Shown here piece after piece: positions 11,076 through 22,519 of a stretch of DNA of 64,000 bases. This DNA is from Kitagawia praeruptora (Eukaryota > Streptophyta > Magnoliopsida > Apiales > Apiaceae). Position 1 is the stretch's first letter; each line of letters begins with the position of its first letter. The position numbers and the translations under genes are program-made. The notes beneath the pieces are model-generated. The model made no database searches. It was not told the origin of the DNA and saw nothing but the letters and a program-made list of their open reading frames with translations. The DNA is taken from positions 93,726,501 to 93,790,500 of the forward strand of contig CM075346.1 in NCBI GenBank assembly GCA_037693485.1, read 5' to 3'.

Positions 11076-11730
11076 ATGTTCAAATCAAAACTGCAGGAGC
11101 TTTGCCATGCGAATAATTGGGCACTACCTGTATACAAATCGGTGAAACACGGTGTTGACCATAAACCTTACTTCAAGGCCACCGTCACCGTTGGAAATAC
11201 TAGCTTTGAGTCACCACAGTACCTAACTTGTTGGAGCTCCAAAGAAGCCCAAAATATGGCGGCTCAAGTGGCTTTCACTCAATTTGGTAATTTGTATATT
11301 TATCTTGATTTCCTTAACTAATGCGTTATATATTTGACCAATTGGTAGCACACAAAGATTATGATATTTTCGAAAAAACAGATGGGACTTCTGTGAAGAG
11401 TTGTGGTACAAGTTCTAGCAAGAGGAGTCGTACTAATGCAGATATACGAAATGCTGAAAGAAAGGCATACATGGATCGGGTGGCTTTGGAGTTGGAGGAT
11501 TTAGAGTTTGATGATGATCAGATTGGATCTGCCCTTTTCAAGGTCACCGATCCTAATATGCAGATTGGTTTTTGGGCATGTCGAAGTCGTGGAGTAAGAA
11601 GACATTTTGTGCTGCATCTGCTAAACCAGGTTTGTTTATTAATGGTCATTCTGTCAGATGTTAAAATTTGTATATGATGAAGTTTAGTAATTGGAGTATA
11701 ACTATTTCTCCTGTTGTTCTTTTACAGTGA
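11076..11730 (+). CDS. Small dsRNA-binding-domain protein
   Basis: Two coding exons, 11076-11286 and 11349-11629, join in phase; the third exon opens with TGA (11728-11730) right after its acceptor. Residues 1-70 form one double-stranded RNA-binding motif starting MFKSKLQELCHANNWALP, with YFKATVTV and the C-terminal helix SSKEAQNMAAQVAFTQF, close to the first motif of plant DRB proteins. The remaining ~95 residues (ADIRNAERKAYMDRVALELE, FWACRSRGVRRHF) are not a second dsRBD and I do not recognise them. Usual DRBs carry two dsRBDs, so this is short or chimeric. The frame is intact, and the 5' side has a CT-rich leader. It may bind dsRNA as an accessory factor, which is inference from the domain only. 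Confidence 0.65.
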
Positions 11731-11869
11731 AGGACGTAGCCAAGAATTGACAATCAAGTTTCTGCCGTCCTTGTTTTAATTTGATTGTGTTTTCAGCATT
11801 TAGAAGTTCTTCGAACTATGAATTTAATGGCACATTTTTATTAATTTGTGTACACTGGCATGGTAAAGT

Positions 11870-12232
11870 CCAAATGGCACAATTCAAAATAATGGCCCCT
11901 TATAGCACACCAAAACAACGTTTCAAGTTGCCTTTTAACTTTTTATTAAATATATGGTAAAGCACAGTGATGTTGATGCACTGGTGCAGTGTAGACGTGG
12001 CACCGTCCCATTTTAGAAAAGTAGATGACGATATATTTTCTGTGTGTCTATCCCTAACGTAATATAATTTTTTCGTTTACCTTTAATAATGAAAAAATGA
12101 TAATGAATTATTTCCCACATATATATTGAAATTTGTTTATAAATATACTATATCTATTATACGAGAACAGGTCATGACTCCTGAGCAAATTTATTCTGTG
12201 TGAAAAGATGTGGATGCCCCTCCAGACCTACT
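11870..12232 (+). repeat. Dispersed direct repeat, copy 2 (partner 8638-8992)
   Basis: This is the second copy of the ~355-bp repeat described at 8638, lying just past the 3' end of the dsRBD gene. It differs by scattered substitutions and small indels. Confidence 0.8.
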
Positions 12233-12954
12233 ACTAAGCCTAGCATTCCCCTGGTGTATGTCTCCTCCGCTCCTTGTCTACCCTTGTCCAAATAAATTGA
12301 TTAATTCATCAGTATATAGCCGATTTGGAGTTTTAAACAGTCTTTAGAATCCAATGAATCATTCATTCATTTACCATATGCACTATTATCCGTGTTCGAA
12401 CCCTGAAGTTTTTGCTTTATTCTTTCCTTGATAAACTCAACTTATTTCGATGCATTTATTGCATGGTCGTTTTGTTATCCCCACATTCTGTCATTGACCC
12501 TGAGGTACAGACTGGCATGCTCTAAGAAATAAAAACTTTTTATTAGGACAAGGGGATAACATGAGCAACCAACTACACTGAAGTTCACTTCTACTAATAT
12601 AACTTCTATAACACTGATTCTGTACATCAAGTTAATTGCTTGTAAAATGTATATGTAAGAGGTTGTGTCTTCACTCTCTAATAGTATTAGATTTAGTAAA
12701 AAAATTGGAGAAGAATCACCAAGTTAACACAAATGATGACTCTGCAAGTGGCTATTAATGAGGGTACTAACATCTCAATAGTAGTTTCAACAACCACAAA
12801 CCCTCGGATTAAGGTTTCATGTTAGTTCAGACATGACAGAAACCAGTTATAACTCTTATTTTACCGGGTTGGGTTGTCGAGGAACCTGATTAATTATATG
12901 GCAGTTAAACGTATATGTTAAAAAGCAAACATAAAATGTAAATTATTGTTGTAG
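12233..12954. other. Spacer upstream of the Ulp1-like exons
   Basis: AT-rich sequence. I looked for the missing upstream Ulp1 exons (the His and Asp catalytic blocks) and did not find them. Confidence 0.45.
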
Positions 12955-13894
12955 GCTTTTCAAACAATTGTGGATAAGTTTTAGAGGAGAAAATTCAAAA
13001 ATACCAAAGGTTATTGAAGTTACAGTAAAGGTAAAATCTTCCTTGGACAAATCGTTATGTGTTTCTTTTTTTTTATTAGTTTTCTCTATATTTTAACTTT
13101 CATATTTGTTAGGTTCCTCAACAAAATAATAGTCACGATTGTGCTTTCTTCGTGTTGCACATGATTGAGCTCTTTGTTAAACAAGCATCTCCAAAGTTCA
13201 AGATGGAACATGTAGAAATGGTACGTTTTTTCCTTCTTTCTTAGTTAATCTCTCTCTCTCTCTCACTCTCTCATCATCTGATTTCAGTTTTCCGAAGTAT
13301 GGTTCAAGCCGGAAGAAGCCTCAGCTAAAAGGAAGAATATTCAGCCACTAGTGGAAGAAGAATTAAAGAGTTCTGTTACTCTTTCGAATACATTTTGTTG
13401 TCATTATTTTGTTTTATACAAATGTCACTAACTTCTTTACTTTCTTCCTATTAGGATATACTACAGACCCTGCATCAAAGCGGAAGCGGAATCGGAAGCA
13501 GAAGACTGCTTCAGAGGCAAATGACCAGTCATGGAAGACTGCTTCAGAGGCAAATGACCAGTCACCTGCAACTTCAAATGATCATTCGATTGAACCCAGA
13601 GTAGAGGTGATGTCTGAAAATGTCCCGCTGGAATCCCCAAGAAATGACCAGCCACCTACATCTTCAAATGTTCGCCCTGAACCCAGAGTAGAGTCTGAGT
13701 TGGAGACTGCATCGAAATTGATTTCTGAAAATTCCCCCTCGAGGCAGCTAGCGAATGTACCTATTTCGGATAACAATGACTTTGGCGCGCTGTTTAATGC
13801 TGATCGAACACCTCTTTATCCAGTTAATGATATTCACCATACCAGTGACCTGTCACCTGCAACTTCAAATGATCATTCGCTTAAACCCAGATAG
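12955..13894 (+). pseudogene. Ulp1/C48-family cysteine protease, 5'-truncated, with frameshifted tail
   Basis: Exons 12955-13030, 13113-13220, 13288-13374 and 13455-13894 join in phase. The first two give VIEVTVK then VPQQNNSHDC...FFVLHMIELF, the Gln and Cys blocks of the Ulp1 (SUMO-protease) catalytic domain. The blocks holding the catalytic His and Asp, which lie upstream in the family, are absent, so no working protease is encoded as seen. The last exon is a hydrophilic Ser/Pro/Glu-rich tail. The frame ends at TAG 13892-13894 because of a single-base loss inside a tandem duplication. A further 206 codons with the same character stay open at 13897-14517 and end in a basic stretch (KRVIKRKRRD). 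Confidence 0.65.
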
Positions 13895-14141
13895 AGGTGA
13901 TGTCTGAAAATGTCCCGCTGGAATCCCCAAGAAATGACCAGCCACCTGCATCTTCAAATGTTCGCCCTGAACCCAGAGTAGAGTCTGAGTTGGAGACTGC
14001 ATCGAAATTGATTTCTGAAAATTCCCCCTCGAGGCAGCTAGCGAATGTACCTATTTCAGATAACAATGACTTTGTCGCGCTGTTTAATGCTGATCGAACA
14101 CCTCTTTATCCAGTTAATGATATTCACCATACCAGTGACAG
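13560..14141 (+). repeat. 291-bp in-frame tandem duplication in the Ulp1 tail exon
   Basis: Two adjacent copies (about 13560-13850 and 13851-14141) are nearly identical. The unit is 291 bp, or 97 codons, so the original duplication kept the frame. The second copy reads CCCAGATAGAGG where the first has CCCAGAGTAGAGG: one G is missing and a stop appears. Upstream, a 33-bp unit encoding KTASEANDQS is also duplicated (about 13500-13563). Confidence 0.9.
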
Positions 14142-14517
14142 TGACAAGCCGCTTGCTTCTGATGATGAAATGCATCCGGAGAAGGATGATGAAAATGTAC
14201 CTATTTCGAATTTATTGCAAGAGCAGAAGGATTGTCTGAAGAGACGAAAGCATCACAAGGATGATGATGAAGTGCATCCGGAGAAGAGGGAAGAGGGAGA
14301 GCTTGATGAGCAGAAGAGGGAAGAGCAGCCGCAGAAGCGAGTTATTAAACGTAAACGTCGTGATTTGCCCACCCCCAAGACATATTTGTCTCGCAATCAA
14401 AGGGCAAGTAGGAGACCTCTAGACAGATTCACTTTTGATGAGACAAAAAGAAGGGAAACCAGAAATTATGATGATGAAGTGCATCCGGAGAAGAGGGAAG
14501 AGCAGCCGCAGAAGTGA
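13897..14517 (+). pseudogene. Out-of-frame continuation of the Ulp1-like tail
   Basis: This block is open for 206 codons after the frameshift stop. It repeats the upstream tail, then carries three versions of a DDEVHPEKREE motif and a Lys/Arg-rich segment (KRVIKRKRRD) that could serve as a nuclear localisation signal. A separate start at 13897 is possible, but the simplest reading is the remnant C-terminus of the protein starting at 12955 or further upstream. Confidence 0.55.
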
Positions 14518-14957
14518 AACAAGCCAATCAATTGTAGCTGAATTTACCAAGGCAAACTCTGGTTAAATGATTGCTGGAATGTTGTGGTTATTTATGTTTA
14601 TGTTGTGCGGTTGAAAAACTAAGTTTGTGGTTGTTAGTATATGAATGTTCTGATGGCTCGGCCTATGTGCTTTTGAGTAAATCTATGGTTGTTGGTCATT
14701 TTAGCACTTTTGAGTACTGTTCTTATTTTAGCAATGGTCATTTTACTCTTTCTAAACCACTGCCTTACATAAAAAATGGTGTAGTATTAAAAATCTTTTT
14801 AATCTTATTTGCTAACACTGATAATTAACAAGGAACGGAGTGCAGAGCTTCGTGTTTATACTATTATTTATGTACAAGCTCACCAAGTCTTTATGTACAA
14901 GCTCCAGACGGTAGTTTTCAAATTTGCAACCCAACTTCACAACAAAATTACAAGCAA
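14518..14957 (+). other. 3' flank of the Ulp1-like gene
   Basis: T-rich sequence typical of a plant 3' UTR and spacer. No recognisable coding or repeat structure. Confidence 0.4.
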
Positions 14958-15211
14958 AGCATTGTCAACATTACATATAACCTAGGCACCATTACCAAAA
15001 AAAAAATTGCAACCTAGGCATAATATTTTTACACATAATATTTAGCATAACTTATAACCTTCTATTGGAGGTGGAGGTGGGTGAAAGCATTGTTACAACA
15101 TTACATAACCTAGGCACCATTACCAAAAAAAAATTGCAACCTAGGCATAATATTTTTACACATAATATTTAGCATAACTTATAACCTTCTATTGGAGGTG
15201 GAGGTGGGTGA
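14958..15211. repeat. 127-bp tandem duplication
   Basis: The segment around AACCTAGGCA...TTGGAGGTGGAGGTGGGTGAA occurs twice with a spacing of 127 bp (AACCTAGGCA at 15011 and 15138). It overlaps the 3' flank of the minus-strand ORF that follows. Confidence 0.85.
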
Positions 15212-15217
15212 AGAAGA

Positions 15218-15505
15218 TCATATATTAGTGCATAGAGCATGTTCATGATCATCAAGAGCCCCAAGAGCACTTGTATAGCCCCCTCCTTGCTGGTGAGCAC
15301 TTGTATAGCTCCTTCCTTGCTGGTGGTGAACAGTAACGGTGGTGAGACCATGATCATCAAGAGCACCAAGAGCATCAAAAGCACTTGTATAGCTCCCTCC
15401 TTCATGTTCTCTGTGTACTGAACAGTAACGGTGGTGGAGATGTTGCCTGTGTGTATTGTATGTTCCTTTGCCCAATAGTAGTTTTGTCAGTCTGAACAGG
15501 AACAC
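15218..15505 (-). pseudogene. Minus-strand C-terminal fragment with GG-x-T-S-A-LGALDD repeats
   Basis: The minus frame carries GGSYTSAFDALGALDDHG, then a shorter SYTSA unit, then GGGYTSALGALDDHE before the stop. The locus at 40543-40800 (also minus) encodes related GGWTTALGALGCIDDLD units, and the two share 3' flanking sequence (TTTAGCATAAC...). The pair therefore looks like the 3' ends of two copies of one gene. I do not recognise the family. The upstream exons are absent here. Confidence 0.4.
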
Positions 15506-15582
15506 TTCAAAGTTAATGGTATAAAAATCTCACTCTAAAGTAAAATCTCACTCTATCCTAATTTTAAAAAGAAATAGTAACA

Positions 15583-15810
15583 ATTTCGTGATGGTTTTTA
15601 ATACGAAAATAAGTAATTTATTAAATGAAAATTATTACGTGTGTTATTAATAAAACTTATTTCCTGAAATTATATAAAAATAAATTTTTAAGCTAAGTTA
15701 CATATTAATTTAGATTAAATAATTATTCAAAATTTAAATGTATAGTCAAACCTCGATATAATTTTCATTTAATAAATTACTTATTTTCGTATTAAAAACC
15801 ATCACGAAAT
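15583..15810. mobile_element. Foldback/MITE with ~53-bp perfect terminal inverted repeats
   Basis: The left arm starts ATTTCGTGATGGTTTTTAAT and the right arm is its reverse complement ending at 15810, about 53 bp each around a ~120-bp AT-rich loop. The loop contains AAACCTCGATATA, a string related to the MITE at 38926. No clean target duplication could be fixed. Confidence 0.75.
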
Positions 15811-16662
15811 AATACTTTTTACTTAGTTTGTGAAATGTATTAAAAATTAAATAAAAAATAGCCAAATTTCGAATTCAAAATTCATATACACTCAGTTAGT
15901 GGTATTCACTAATTTTGGGATGAATGTCAAGCCAATATAACAATTTTTTCTATTTTCTTGATTTTTCAAATTTTTTAACGAGTTTGCGAAATATATTAAA
16001 CAATTAATTAAAAAAGAAAAAAAAATCTTACTCTTCTTGTAATTTCAATTGCTAATTGTTTGTGCTAATCCGTAACTGTTAGTACATTCATTATAGTAGC
16101 ACAAGGTTTAGTGTACCTAAACTCACAAGTTTAAAGTGCAAATACATAGGTTGAGCTTCTCATTCTTGGGTTTGTCCTAAACTCTCTTTGTTTGATTCCT
16201 TGAATTGGTTAAATTAGTAGTGCTTCACTATTGGTTGCTAGTATCAAGAGAACTAATTTATGTGCTTCACTAAATTAGTGTTTTTAGAAGAGATTGTGTG
16301 CTCCACCAATTATCTTGGTTAGGTAGAGTTGATTATATCTTGCTTATATTTGTTTGGGTGTAATACTTGAGTTTCCATAATCCTTGGGTCAAATATCTCT
16401 TTATCTTGCTAATTTACTTATTGTGCTTTGTTGTGTTGGTATATTTGGATGATTGAAATTTACTTGTTCAAATTTCTCTGGCAATTTATTTCTTGTATGC
16501 GTGTTTGATAAAATACCACAACCAACTCAAACCCCCCCCACCATTTTACTTTACACTAGTATTGAACGCTATTCCCTTGGGTTCGATCCCTACTTGCCAC
16601 ATTTGCTATATTTTGTAGTTAAGTGCGAACATAGGAGAGCATAAATAAATACTATATTTCAG
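15811..16662. other. AT-rich spacer, possibly a decayed LTR
   Basis: No gene. The segment near 16570-16640 (CCTTGGGTTCGATCCCTACTTG) resembles the distal end of Ty3-type LTRs, and 16080-16400 contains repeated CTTCACTA/AATTAGT motifs. There is no paired LTR, so the call is weak. Confidence 0.3.
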
Positions 16663-16793
16663 GTTCAACAAGTTTACAAAAGAGATTCAACATCCAGCTG
16701 CACAGTTTGGGGACCTCAGAGAAAAGGCTAGGATCTATGTTTCATCAGGAAGGTGGTTTATGGGATGTTTGGATGAGCAGTACTTGAATACAG
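16663..16793 (+). pseudogene. Orphan exon of an RNA-dependent RNA polymerase (RDR)
   Basis: One exon is bounded by TTTCAG| and |GTATGTG. It encodes QFGDLREKARIYVSSGRWFM followed by GCLDE. The GR-x-x-MGCLDE block is a hallmark of plant RDR proteins, which make dsRNA in silencing, and lies ahead of the catalytic DxDGD motif. Neither the catalytic exon nor any other RDR exon is present nearby, so this is an isolated gene piece. Confidence 0.6.
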
Positions 16794-17321
16794 GTATGTG
16801 AGCTGCACATTCCTTTTACTAAAGATAGGCCGTGAATCAAGTCAAGACTAGGATCAAAATGTTGAATGGTAAAATATAACATATGTATTTACTGAGACTG
16901 AAGTTCATAATCAATTGGTATAGATAGAGTATTGACTTGCTTGATAGATTCATCTTGCCTTCCTGCCAGCCTAGTGCCCGTAACAGTATTCCCCGTGTAT
17001 GAAAATTGACTAGTTAGTGGGATTTCTGCATAATTTTAAAACCAATAGAAACAAATGATTAGTAGGGGTAAATATAACTTTTTATATGAATAAATTTATT
17101 CATATAAAAAGTTATATTTATATGATTGACTATATATGGACCTATCTACTGTGATTAAAAGTTATATAAATATAACTTTTTTTTCACCAGTGGACTACAA
17201 ATTGTTACTTTTACGTTGTTAAGGAAAGTCCGTGACATCCATTATAATATAAATATAATTAGTAGGGGTAAATATAACTTTTTATATGAACAAATTTATT
17301 ATATATATATATATATTTCTC

Positions 17322-17369
<48 letters not shown>

Positions 17370-18006
17370 GTGTGTGCGTTTACGTATTAAAGATGTGATT
17401 GATGAGTTTTACGATAGTTAATGTTAATACAAGTTTGTATTATATATACTTATATATACGCATGAAGGTTCTTTTTTTGTATTGTGATATTTTTTTATAA
17501 TATTTAATTCGTAAATAATTACAGTAGATCTAAAATGATTAATAAGATATTATAGTATATAATATTATAGTATATTATTATATATCTACAAAAATTTATA
17601 TATGTATGTATTTATGTTAGTACATGTGTATGTATGTATAAATAAGCATAATAATTATACAATAATTAATAGATTACAAATAATGAAATATTAATAGATT
17701 GTACAACATAAATGTATGTATATATTGTATGTATGTATGTATGTATGCATGTATAATTAATAATTATGTAAGTATGTATGGATGTATGTATGTATGTATG
17801 TATGTAAGTATGTATGCATGTGTGTATGTACGTATGCATGTATAATTATTTATGTCTGTATATATGTGTGTGTGTATGTATGTATGTATATGTGTATGTA
17901 TGTATGTATGTATATGTGTATGTATAATTATTGAGATTATACATTACACAAATATTTGTGTATGTTGCTAATGATTTTTAATATTAACTCAAATGCTCAC
18001 ACAGCT
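16794..18006. repeat. Microsatellite-rich spacer
   Basis: It holds a perfect foldback near 17067-17120 (AAATATAACTTTTTATATGA and its reverse complement), a partial third copy near 17262, a long (TA)n tract (about 17300-17365) and a (TATG)n-like tract (about 17725-17930). No gene seen. Confidence 0.8.
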
Positions 18007-18206
18007 TGTTGGAATATAATCTCAAACATGGTTATTTTATTTACTGTTTTAAGTTGCAATAAAAGCCTTGTCTAAAGCTTGACTAGTTGGCTTGATCGTG
18101 CTGTGATTTGAATTAGTCATGTACTGAACTGGTCGTGAGGTTGAGCTACAAATGTGGAGTAGGAATAGTTCAATTTGCTATTGCTAGTAGTGGAGATTGT
18201 TTAGGA
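18007..18206 (+). mobile_element. Copia 5' LTR, left part (split by CACTA)
   Basis: It starts TGTTGGAATATAATC and is cut at 18206 by the CACTA element. The LTR resumes at 32153 and ends ...TTGTATTAACA at 32322, just ahead of a TGGTATCAGAGC primer site and a copia gag ORF. Joined, the LTR would be roughly 370 bp. Confidence 0.75.
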
Positions 18207-18722
18207 CACTACGCCATAAACGCACATACGCAACCCCCATTTTCAGTTGCGTAAGGCCTGAAAAACGTTGCGTAAGGTCTTACGCAACGCTTTTGGGGCG
18301 TTACCAATACTGGCGTTGCGTAAGACCCCTAACGCAACGCTTTTCCAAGCTATTGCAACACTTCGAAAAGCATTGCATAAGAGGCCTTATGCAACACCAA
18401 AAGCATGCAAACGCAACACTTCATGGGGTTGCATAAGATGTTTCAGCCATGTCAGCATGCTGACATGGAAGCAAGGTGCCACGTCAGTACGCTGACATGT
18501 CAGCGGTGGGGCCCACAAGTGCCACGTCACATATTGGGGGGGCATGCCACGTCATCAGTGGGGCCCACCAAGGTGCCACGTCAGCACTGGGGCCCACATG
18601 CCACATCAACAGTATGGTCCACATGCCACGCCAGCAGTGGGGCCCACATGATACGTCAGCAGTGGGTACCCACATGCTGACGTCAGCAGTGGGACCCACA
18701 TTGCCACATCAGCAATGGGTTC
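18207..18722. repeat. CACTA left subterminal repeat zone
   Basis: Many copies of two motifs, (A)CGCAACGCTTTT-type and GCCACGTCAGCAGTGGGGCCCACA-type, lie in mixed orientations. Short ORFs read through this block only because the repeats lack stops. Confidence 0.85.
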
Positions 18723-21700
18723 TGTAACGACCCGAAAAATTACGTGTAATTTATTATATTAAAATATATTTTTAGTTGATTTTAATGTGTGTTAGTTTAT
18801 TTTTAATGCATTTAAACGCGTTATGATTTTTATTAAATAGGAAAATTATCCCATATGTGTTATGTGACTTCTGTGTATCATAGAATATTTTATTCTATTT
18901 TTCTGTAATTTTTATATTTTTATAATACAGTTATTTTGCATTTTAAATTCCGGACCCAGCCCCTGTACTGGATTCGAGGCCCTGTTTTTCATAAAATTAT
19001 TTTCATATAATAATGGGATGTTCAAAAATGTATTATGTTGTAATTTTTGTAAAATTCATAATTTTTGGGGAATTTTGACATATATATTGTATTTGTTTAA
19101 AAATAAAAATTTTACATTTTTATCCCATAAAAATTATTTTTAGGGCTTAATAATTTTAATTAGGGGTTAAAAATATTTTTGGGGTATTAATTTTCAGATT
19201 TATATAAATAGCAGAATTTTATTATTAATTGTTAAAATTAATCAAAAATCAGATTTTTGATTTTATTTTCTGAAAATTCTGGAAATTGTGTTCTTGGTGT
19301 TCTTGAGAATCAAACCACTTTTTGACAGTTTTACCGGAGTCCAAATCAATCATGTGAGTAACCAAACTGAATCTCATGATCTGTACTATATGTTTATGTA
19401 GGTGTTGATATGTGTGTATGTCTCGATCGAAAATTTTTATTTTTTATTTAATTTTCGTATGAATTAAATTTGGTATGGATTGTAGGATGATTTGTTGTTG
19501 ATATGGTTAGTACCTACAGATTGCTTATGCTTCCAGGAGATTTATCATGATTTTTCCTTGATTTTTCGTAGCTTAAATATGAAAATCGAATTTTTGTGTG
19601 GGTGAGAAATTTTGATTTTTATTTCTGGGTTCTTGAGTGATTTGTTGCTGTTGTTGATGATTGGTATAGCTTGTACGAGTAATAAGCTTCATTTTGATAT
19701 AAAGAACGACTGATTTGGTGGTCCGATTCGTGTCGTCGGAAAATCTTTGAAGGTCGCCGGATTTTACTTCGATTTTGGTCGGATTTTGAGTTTGGGTGAT
19801 GCTGGGTTGGTTTGAATGGTATGGTTGTGTTTAGGAGATGATTTGGAGCGATTTTGAGCTTTAAAACGTAACGAATGGTACGTTTTTTAGGCCGCCGGAG
19901 TTCGCCGGAAATTTTGTCCGGTCGCCGGTTTCTGGAAAACAGCCATTGACGGCGATGAGTGTTCTTCGAGCATTCATACGAAGAACAGCGTAGGTGGTGA
20001 TGAATAGTAACGTTTTGATCTTTAAAGTCTGAAAAACATTTTCTGAAAAATGTTTTTGGAAATTATTTTCAGAATTTATTTATAAATTCGAATTTTATTT
20101 AAAAAAATTCGAAAATACTTTTAAAATTCGAAATAAAATATTTTTAATTTCGAAAAATACTTTTAAATTTTAAATAAATTATTTTTATTCGAAAATTTAT
20201 TTTATTTGATTATTTTAAATTTATTTAGCTAATATCTTAATTAATTTAAATTGATTGGTTAATTAATATTAATCAATTAATTTAATTAATTAAATATTAT
20301 TTAAATATAATTGAAAATAATCAGATTTAATTATTTTGGAAAATAAAATGATTTATTTATTTTCTAAATATTATTTTACCTTTAATATTTATTTCTTTAT
20401 TTGTTTAAAATGTAATAAAATTGTTTTAAATCCTAAAAATAATCCGGGAGCGATAAAAATAGTTTTAAAATTCTAAAATTATTTATCAACCCGGATTAAA
20501 TATTTATTAAATTATTTTGGGAATCCAAAACTTACCCGGAGGGTTTATTAGCTATCATTTTTTATTCAAAAAGGGTTAATTAAATCTTTTAAAATTATTT
20601 TCGTGCTTTAAAAATATTTTTAAATATTCTAAAAATATTTTTGAGTGCTCTTTTATTTGTGAATCGTATCTGCTATATGAATTACGTGCTATGTGATTAT
20701 GTGATCTACTTATCAAGTCTCTTTACGTGCAATGTGAATTATTAAGGTATTAAGTATCGAGGTTTATGATGTAAATCGAGTTTTGATCGATATATATAGT
20801 TAATGTGTGTTAATTGTTTATATGATTTATATTATACGATGCCATTAAGAGTAGACGACGTTTTCTTTGATTTACTGGCAACGATGACGATATCGTTTAT
20901 TTTCAAGGATTAATTGGTAAGTATTGATTTAGGTTGTCAGCGGAGATAAGAAGATTTAATGAAGAAGGTTGGAGATGGATGAAGTATTGTTTTTGGATTG
21001 TAATGAAGAAGGTTGGAGATGAAAGTATTGTTTGTGGAATTGCTGGTTTACTTGCGAGGTGTTTTAACACCGGGAAAACGTCTATGCTCAAAGGGGACAT
21101 TTCCAATTATTTTCTTCCGACAGAGATATTGAAGTAGACACGCGGGGTCGATGTCGACGGATCAGACTTGTGGCAACCGCTGAAGCGTAAAGCAAAGCAT
21201 GATTAAAACAGAGGATATGATGACGTAAGATAGAAGAAGAAGGTAGACGGGTTACCTTGACTTTGCGCAACAGCTAAGGACCAGAGGCAAGTATTTTCCC
21301 CCTTGATCATCTTAAACACTGTTTATTTTATATTTCATTGATTCATATCATGACGAATAGCTATTGTTCAGAGCTATTTGTGATTCTTAAATATTTTTGT
21401 GCGAACTCAGTGGCTTGATATTGTTACCTTGATGTGGGGAATTGTTTAAGATAAACTCTTCATATCCTTATTATCGTAATAAATAATAGGGATGTGAACA
21501 GTATGTGAAACTAAGCATTTCCTGTTGAATTCGGAAATTGCTCTATTGGATTGGAAAATTGTAAAGCATAGGAGGCCATGATTGCTATCATGGTCCAGCA
21601 AAATATTTATTGGTAAGCGTAGGAGGCCATGGTTGCTACCATGGTCCAGCAATATTTAAGGAGGATATGGTAACCATACCATCTTCCTATAGGCTAACAT

Positions 21701-22519
21701 TACTTGCCTATTTTGGGTACCCCAGAAATCCGAACTATACACACACGGGAAAAAAAAAAAAAAAAGAGAATACCGGTGGAGTATAGAGGGTCCCATTGCC
21801 TTAGAACCTGATCAGGGGGCAATGGTGTTTTAGTAAAGTGTATCCAATCCATATCGCCCGAATGGCTATTATATATTGTGAATTGGCAGATGATTCATTT
21901 TTATGACATGCCAAATGATTTCAGTTATGATTTGAATTATATCACGGTTGTTGATTCAGTTTCTCTATAAACTGTTTTACATTTCAGTTGATTTTATGCC
22001 CCACTTACCCTGGTTTTATATCAAAATTTTTATACACTTGCTGAGCATTTCTTTCGCTCATACTTGCTGTTGTAAATTCTAACATTTCAGTAAGGTAGTT
22101 TGGCAAGACGTATCCGCACAGTTCAGAAAGAGAAGAAGCGTGATGCTATTCCGAAGATGACTTGGCTCAGGATGTCTGGATTTAGAGTAAAATCTATTTT
22201 ATATAATTGAGTTCTAATATTTATTATTATTATGTAATGGTCTAGTTAGCCTGGCGTACTTCTTATCGAAGTTACACCAGTGGTTCAAGATTTGATTAAA
22301 GAGAATGTTGGGAATGAATGTTTTTCTTTTATCTAATGGAATTTGGATTCTTGTTTCTAGCCATATAACCTTAAAAGATCTTGGTATGTTGGGGTCACAG
22401 ATGTTATATTTCCATTGTTGGACAATCACAAGTGAATGATTATTATTAACAGATGTTTTATTTTGAGGATTTTCGCGTGGCAACCAAATCTCCTGACCCC
22501 GGATTTGGGGGGTGTCACA
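18723..22519 (+). mobile_element. Long 5' LTR (3.8 kb) of a Ty3 (Tekay-like) retrotransposon
   Basis: It begins TGTAACGACCCG and ends GGGTGTCACA, terminal sequences typical of plant Tekay/Del-type Ty3 elements. It is almost identical to 23864-27659; by eye I counted seven substitutions plus two homopolymer-length differences. TSD GGTTC precedes it. The few ORFs inside (for example 20934-21137) occur identically in both LTRs and resemble no known protein. Confidence 0.95.

Noticed and set aside
9064..16793. Reading the dsRBD, RDR and Ulp1 pieces as an RNA-silencing or SUMO gene cluster
   Set aside because: The RDR and Ulp1 pieces lack catalytic parts and the neighbours are unrelated relics; co-location reflects fragment accumulation, not a pathway.
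17300..17930. Possible origin or matrix-attachment region
   Set aside because: Only TA and TATG microsatellites are visible; nothing specific supports a functional call.
20934..21137. 67-codon ORF (and matching 26075-26278) inside the long LTRs
   Set aside because: It is duplicated only because the LTR is duplicated; it has no recognisable domain and composition like the rest of the LTR.
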